A stretch of 10,481 nt of DNA, from NCBI GenBank assembly GCA_033297205.1, contig MU859536.1, positions 1 to 10,481 of the forward strand. Direction: 5' to 3'. Each line of letters opens with the position of its first letter. Positions within the stretch are counted from its first letter, which is position 1. Made by a program: the position numbers and the translations under genes. The notes beneath the pieces were generated by a model that had not been told where the DNA came from, searched no databases, and worked only from the letters and a program-made list of their open reading frames with translations. This DNA comes from Pseudoneurospora amorphoporcata. Lineage: Eukaryota > Ascomycota > Sordariomycetes > Sordariales > Sordariaceae. Positions 7,170 to 10,481 of the stretch are shown piece by piece.

Positions 7170-7637
7170 TTACCATAAATTCGTCGACGTCGGCAAATGC
7201 TCTTCTTTTCCATTCTTTAACGTCGGGTACAGTCGGCGGTATCGGCGGTTTTCGTAGCTCCATCCCTTCCGTATTGCATATAGATGGAGTGCGATCAGCA
7301 TCGTAAGACTCAAACAATACCCTCTCAAGCTGCAATGGCTTACGAGCTTAGCATGTTTTGGAGGAGAAATCAATTAGAAAACTCGGAAGGAGAGTTTCAT
7401 ATGAAAACTAACGTAACCCTCGCAACGTAGAGACTGTAATTCATACAGTAGAATTAACTGGGAAGAATTGATATATAATAAATGCAATAAGAATGGGACA
7501 GAAGTATGCTTGTTTGGTTCAGTCAGGAATCTGAGAGTAAAGACGTAATATATATCTTGAGGCCCTTCTAACTCGCCTAAAGAGATATACGTGTGACGGC
7601 GCAAGGCCTTTACACGTATGAAGACAGAGCGAGGCAC
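7170..7637 (-). pseudogene. Unrecognised minus-strand open stretch with one stop
   Basis: Read on the minus strand from 7637, one frame stays open to 7377, has a TAA at 7374-7376, and continues open to a stop at 7170-7172, about 155 codons with one interruption. In AT-rich DNA roughly one codon in sixteen would be a stop by chance, so nearly ten would be expected. There is no good ATG at the 5' end, and a TAA lies just upstream. The TAA inside could be a mutated CAA, as in the retrotransposon. I do not recognise the translation, which shows no clear motif. A second minus frame is also open over 7129-7335, so the true frame, if any, is uncertain. It may be a relic of a gene or transposon, or chance. 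Confidence 0.25.
7587..7619. repeat. Stem-loop, 8-bp arms
   Basis: ATACGTGT (7587-7594) and ACACGTAT (7612-7619) are exact reverse complements around a 17-base spacer. The pair lies inside the unrecognised minus-strand open stretch. Confidence 0.5.
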
Positions 7638-8004
7638 ACGTTAAATCGAAGATATTAAATTAAATAAGTAGAAGAAGCCTAACTAAGAAGGTATAATAAT
7701 CTAGGACGAGTTTTATACTCAGAACTAGATCCAAAACCAGATAGATCTGCGAGTGCAAGTCTAAGTAGATCTATACCCATAGGCACTCCAATGTGCACCT
7801 TGATGGCTATACCATTACAATACGTACGAAAACTATTCACTAAAGCCAACCACACCTTCCAGTTAGAAGTACTAAGTATATAGAGTAGGTATTAGAAGTA
7901 AATAGTAGAGGTAAGTACCTTATATAGTGTATGCCTAGCCCACTCAGCTGGGCTTAACGTAAGTGGAACGGTACACTCGACGGCGAAGGCAATAGAAAAC
8001 GGTT
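7638..8004. other. AT-rich stretch, no gene seen
   Basis: No open frame, RNA gene or long repeat was found. It holds repeated AGATCT words near 7740-7770 and a small hairpin at 7937-7954 (AGCCCA and TGGGCT around six bases). Confidence 0.5.
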
Positions 8005-8174
8005 CTAAAAACGGGGGCGGCGTTTTTAGCTAAGTCATCCAAAACTCCTATCGAAATCTACAAAAAAAAAAAGCTCCTATAGATAAGCTACCGATATGTC
8101 TGCTTATCTATAAGAGCGGGAAAGATATAAAACGAGTCTTTTAATCCCGTAGTAGGGTCAAAAAATTGAACTAC
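8005..8174. repeat. Cluster of consecutive stem-loops
   Basis: Four inverted repeats lie within 170 bp. CTAAAAACG (8005-8013) pairs with 8021-8029, perfect over 9 bp with a 7-base G-rich loop. Bases 8073-8088 pair with 8102-8117 over 16 bp with one C-A mismatch and a 13-base loop. CGGGA near 8117 pairs with TCCCG ending at 8149, with AAGA/TCTT inside. GTAGT plus TCAA (8149-8161) pairs with TTGA plus ACTAC (8166-8174), with a 4-base bulge and a 4-base loop. The first resembles a terminator hairpin but no gene ends here. The cluster could be a foldback element, a structured RNA or a protein-binding array. Confidence 0.6.
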
Positions 8175-8510
8175 CAGCTCCTATATCTATATCGTTCAGA
8201 TGGAAGTATTACAGTGAGTAGGGAGGCGGCGCTAAAAAAAGGAATATAATTGAGCGGATTACGAGAAAAGTTGCCCCACCCCCCTAGCATCCTTATATAG
8301 GGCTTAGCTCAAAGCGAGGGTTAAAGCCTTGTTATCAAAACAAACGCTACCCGAAGTGTACCCTCTAGTTGCCTTTTTAATATATCCTCTTGTTAACGTG
8401 TAGCTAATACTATGCCTTGTAACTGCTTTGTACTACCTTGTAGTATAGAAGGCTAATTGCTGAGAACACTATTCCTTTTACGTTATGGAATTAGTCAACT
8501 CAGCCCCCAC
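8175..8510. other. No gene seen; short hairpin near the end
   Basis: The stretch contains A-runs, a C-run near 8275, a TATA-like word near 8293, and a perfect 6-bp hairpin at 8431-8445 (TACTAC and GTAGTA around three bases). No open frame or RNA gene is supported. Confidence 0.5.
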
Positions 8511-8555
8511 AGAATCTACTAGAACATAGAGGTTCACTACTACGTTCTAGATTCT
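8511..8555. repeat. Stem-loop with 12-bp stem, possible relative of the 8789-8999 hairpins
   Basis: AGAATCT and AGAAC (8511-8517, 8521-8525) pair with 8544-8555 over 12 bp with a 3-base bulge (8518-8520). The loop contains TAGAGGTTCACT, which is close to the TAGAGTTCACT word shared by the hairpins further right. It may be a diverged member of that set. Confidence 0.5.
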
Positions 8556-8739
8556 CGAACCTGTTCAGCATTCTCCCTAGATTGATTTGTCATTATGGAA
8601 TGCAACAGAAACTCATAGATTCAACTCTTTCCTTTCATAGTATAGTACTCTTACAAGCACTTCTACACTCTAGAAGCTTCCAGACACTCAGCATTCATGT
8701 ATATAAAGACCTCTCCTCTCCGTTAGTTAGTCACTCCTT

Positions 8740-8758
8740 AAGCAAGCAAGCAAGCAAG
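8740..8758 (+). repeat. AAGC tetranucleotide microsatellite
   Basis: The unit AAGC is repeated four full times with a partial fifth copy. It is a simple sequence repeat with no evident gene context. Confidence 0.85.
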
Positions 8759-8788
8759 GACACTCAAGCAATACAATACGGTCTTTTC

Positions 8789-8999
8789 TTATAGTGCAGA
8801 GTTCACTATAATAAATTGTTTTCCACAGTGTAGAGTTCACTGTAATCTTCTGTCTTAAGAGTAGAGTCCTCTCTAAGACCTCTTTTACAACACTCCTATT
8901 GTATTTGCAACTACGCTGCAATTACGCTGCTTCCTTCAGCACTGCTGTCGTACTATCGCTTCCGCTCCGCTTAGCTACAAGTGTATAGTTCACTGTAGC
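8789..8999. repeat. Array of four hairpins with a common 7-base loop
   Basis: Four stem-loops share a 7-base loop of the form YAKAGTY while their stems differ. Hairpin 1 is 8789-8811 (TTATAGTG/CACTATAA, loop CAGAGTT). Hairpin 2 is 8825-8843 (ACAGTG/CACTGT, loop TAGAGTT). Hairpin 3 is 8852-8879 (10-bp stem with one bulged C, loop TAGAGTC). Hairpin 4 is 8974-8999 (9-bp stem with one bulged A, loop TATAGTT). In hairpins 1, 2 and 4 the inner stem is AGTG/CACT; in hairpin 3 it is AGAG/CTCT, so both arms changed together. Starts are 36, 27 and 122 bases apart. No gene or known element is recognised here. Confidence 0.6.
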
Positions 9000-9099
9000 A
9001 TCCCTATACTAGTACTATCATCATAGGCTAGTTAGAACATTGCAGCAAACACCTCTATTGTAGCATTAAAGTTGCATTTGATCTTTGAAAGACGAAACG

Positions 9100-9122
9100 T
9101 TGATGTGGCACGCTGACATCAA
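9100..9122. repeat. Stem-loop, 7-bp arms
   Basis: TTGATGT (9100-9106) and ACATCAA (9116-9122) are perfect inverted repeats around nine bases. No adjacent gene explains it. Confidence 0.5.
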
Positions 9123-9197
9123 ACTTAATTTATAGGACGTCGCCAATCTAACGAAAAAGAAGAGAATATATTGCGCCTTTCTAAGGCAGTAAAATAA

Positions 9198-9356
9198 ACT
9201 TGTAATTGTCGCTATTATCTAGCTTTGGCGAGTATTGATAGTGAAAGTAAGGACAAGGAGTACTCGGGACCAACGCCGAATAACTTTGCGAGGCTATTAG
9301 TCTCTCGTATCCTGGCGCTTGAATTCACTGTACGCAATGATCTGACGATACTCTAA
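9198..9356 (+). other. Short unrecognised open stretch, 52 codons
   Basis: The frame between the TAA at 9195-9197 and the TAA at 9354-9356 is open and has no ATG. Its latter half reads like protein sequence, with a PNNFARLL segment followed by an alternating hydrophobic stretch. I do not recognise it. It could be an exon or gene fragment in mutated DNA, or chance. It is followed by more stops, a TATATATA word at 9415-9422 and the purine tract. Confidence 0.15.
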
Positions 9357-9413
9357 TAAGCTGCGGTACTTGGTTGGGATTAAATCTAATTTATTAATTC
9401 GATCCCGCAATTT

Positions 9414-9438
9414 GTATATATAAGCCAGCTAGCGAGGT
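9414..9438 (+). repeat. Dispersed 25-bp repeat, copy 2
   Basis: This copy matches 6471-6495 at 21 of 25 positions in direct orientation, about 2.9 kb away. It includes a TATATATA word at 9415-9422, which might be a TATA box, although the first ATG after it (9448) opens only a few codons. Confidence 0.4.
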
Positions 9439-9482
9439 GCTATAATAATGGATGAGGGGAGATAGAGACAAGAAGAGTAAGT

Positions 9483-9565
9483 AAGAGGAAGAGGAAGGAG
9501 GAGGGAAAAAGAGGGAAAAAGAGGGAGGAAGAGGGAAGACGAGGGAGGAAGAGGAAGGAAGAAGA
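9483..9565 (+). repeat. Purine-only tract with a 10-bp minisatellite
   Basis: Bases 9483-9539 are all A or G; after one C at 9540 the purine run continues to 9565. Within it, seven 10-bp units lie in register from 9491 to 9560 with the consensus GAGGGARRAA. Such mirror-like purine DNA can form triplexes. No open frame runs through it with a start, and no gene is attached to it. Confidence 0.8.
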
Positions 9566-10262
9566 TAGGGGGTTGAAGGCAGGGGTCGGGAGGCTTTAAG
9601 CGGATAGGTACTGTAGGGGGTTGCCTTCTTATCTCTTCCAGTCTTTGAGAGCTCGAAGGAGACGGATAGAGGTATAAGAATAGATTGAGAGAGATAGAAA
9701 AGAGGCTTTCGTAGCGTAATACACCCTAGTCCTTGTTAGTGACTACAAACGAAGACTAGTTTGAGGCCAATCAGTCCTCCAAATCGAGAGCCTTCCTCGA
9801 AATAGTTACAAGTAATTATCAAGATAGTAAGTCGCTGGAGAAGGTGTCTTCCGAATGAAAAAGAAGGAGAAAAACCTAAATTACTTCGATAAGGCAGTAG
9901 GATACTTATCGTCAAATCTATATCCTAAATTGTTTCAGCGCTAATATAACTCATTCTTCATATCTATCCTAATAGCACAACCATCTAATGTCTACGAGCG
10001 TCTATATAATAACCACCGCAAATAATAATAGTAGTACGGTATAAATAACTGAAAGGGCATTTTAAATACCAATCTACTATAGTCGAAGACGTCGTACTTT
10101 ATCCAACATAGAGTGAAGGTAAAGAGAGTTTCTTTATAGATTGTGTTTTAAGATAAAAGTTTATGATATTTCCTAATTTTTAGGTGCCTTATTCTCGTAT
10201 TTATATCCTATCTTTATATTATTAGACTTGGATATGTTAGTTGTTAACTCTTTAAAACCCTA
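9566..10262. other. AT-rich stretch, no gene seen
   Basis: The left part continues purine-rich. A perfect 7-bp hairpin is at 9887-9911 (CGATAAG and CTTATCG around 11 bases). Stops occur in all frames and no RNA gene is recognised. Confidence 0.5.
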
Positions 10263-10388
10263 TAAGAATGGACATCGCACTACTCTACGTATATTCGTTC
10301 TCCTCTTCTGACTTTTAGACCCGAATTCCATCCCGATCCTATACTTATAGTCGACAGATTCTTTGACATTTTGGAAACGAAGCTATAT

Positions 10389-10408
10389 ATCACAGGATTA
10401 CCTGTGAT
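10389..10408. repeat. Palindrome, 8-bp arms
   Basis: ATCACAGG (10389-10396) and CCTGTGAT (10401-10408) are perfect inverted repeats around four bases. The site lies inside the stretch that is open on both strands. Confidence 0.6.
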
Positions 10409-10451
10409 GGCACTGGTGATGCGCTGCACGATTGGCACAGCCATCGAGTCT

Positions 10452-10472
10452 CTATTGGCCATTGGCCAATAG
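10452..10472. repeat. Palindrome, 9-bp arms, with CCAAT words
   Basis: CTATTGGCC (10452-10460) and GGCCAATAG (10464-10472) are perfect inverted repeats around three bases. ATTGG/CCAAT words occur on both strands, so it could be a CCAAT-box promoter site, or the arms may be coding. Confidence 0.6.
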
Positions 10473-10481
10473 GATCGCACG

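Larger units (their letters stand above)
10280..10480 (-). other. Right-edge open stretch on both strands, possible partial gene
   Basis: On the minus strand a frame is open from the window edge to a TAG at 10280-10282, 66 codons, with internal ATGs but no defined start. On the plus strand a different frame is open from 10263 to a TAG at 10470-10472, about 69 codons, and its translation has a regular hydrophobic pattern (for example a DRFFDILETKL segment). I recognise neither. Base composition is less AT-rich here than just to the left, and CA/TG words are common, so the edge may enter less mutated DNA. Only one strand, if any, is likely to code, and the sequence beyond the window is needed to decide. 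Confidence 0.25.

Noticed and set aside
8582..8794. 70-codon plus-strand open frame
   Set aside because: It runs into the AAGC microsatellite and the first hairpin, has no motif, and is short; it looks like chance.
8727..8921. 64-codon minus-strand open frame
   Set aside because: It overlaps the AAGC repeat and three of the hairpins, so the repeats explain its sequence better than coding does.
8789..8999. CRISPR-like array
   Set aside because: The units are short, unevenly spaced and differ in their stems, there are no cas genes, and the context is eukaryotic.

Overview
The window looks like repeat-rich DNA from a filamentous ascomycete (Pezizomycotina). The basis is a Ty3/gypsy chromovirus of fungal type, transitions resembling repeat-induced point mutation (RIP) in part of it, and an AT-rich flank with no convincing gene. 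The species cannot be told from the sequence.

Left part (1-6219): one LTR retrotransposon in forward orientation, missing only the first part of its 5' LTR because the window starts inside it. The order is the end of the 5' LTR (1-53), a primer-binding site that is complementary to the element's own LTR rather than shaped for a tRNA (55-65), gag (113-2170), and pol in the -1 frame. Pol runs protease, reverse transcriptase and RNase H (2167-4107, open), then integrase and chromodomain (4108-5781, same frame but with in-frame stops). A polypurine tract (5808-5820) and a complete 398-bp 3' LTR (5822-6219) follow. The layout predicts an element of about 6.56 kb. Gag would form the particle, pol would make and insert the cDNA, and the chromodomain would guide insertion to chromatin.

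The element is a mosaic. Gag through RNase H, about 4 kb, has no premature stop, whereas integrase onward has eleven in-frame TAG/TAA codons, no TGA and no frameshift. Most fit CAA/CAG to TAA/TAG changes. The short LTR overlap shows four differences, all C on the left and T on the right. This suggests RIP over the 3' part only, or recombination between an intact and a mutated copy.

Right part (6220-10481): AT-rich sequence with no gene I can name. It holds a dispersed 25-bp repeat, a minus-strand open stretch broken by one stop (7170-7637), a cluster of stem-loops (8005-8174), a second set of hairpins sharing a similar 7-nt loop (8789-8999, possible degenerate relative at 8511-8555), a short tetranucleotide repeat, a purine-only minisatellite (about 9483-9565), and a right edge open on both strands with two strong palindromes. 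The hairpin families are the least explained structures here.
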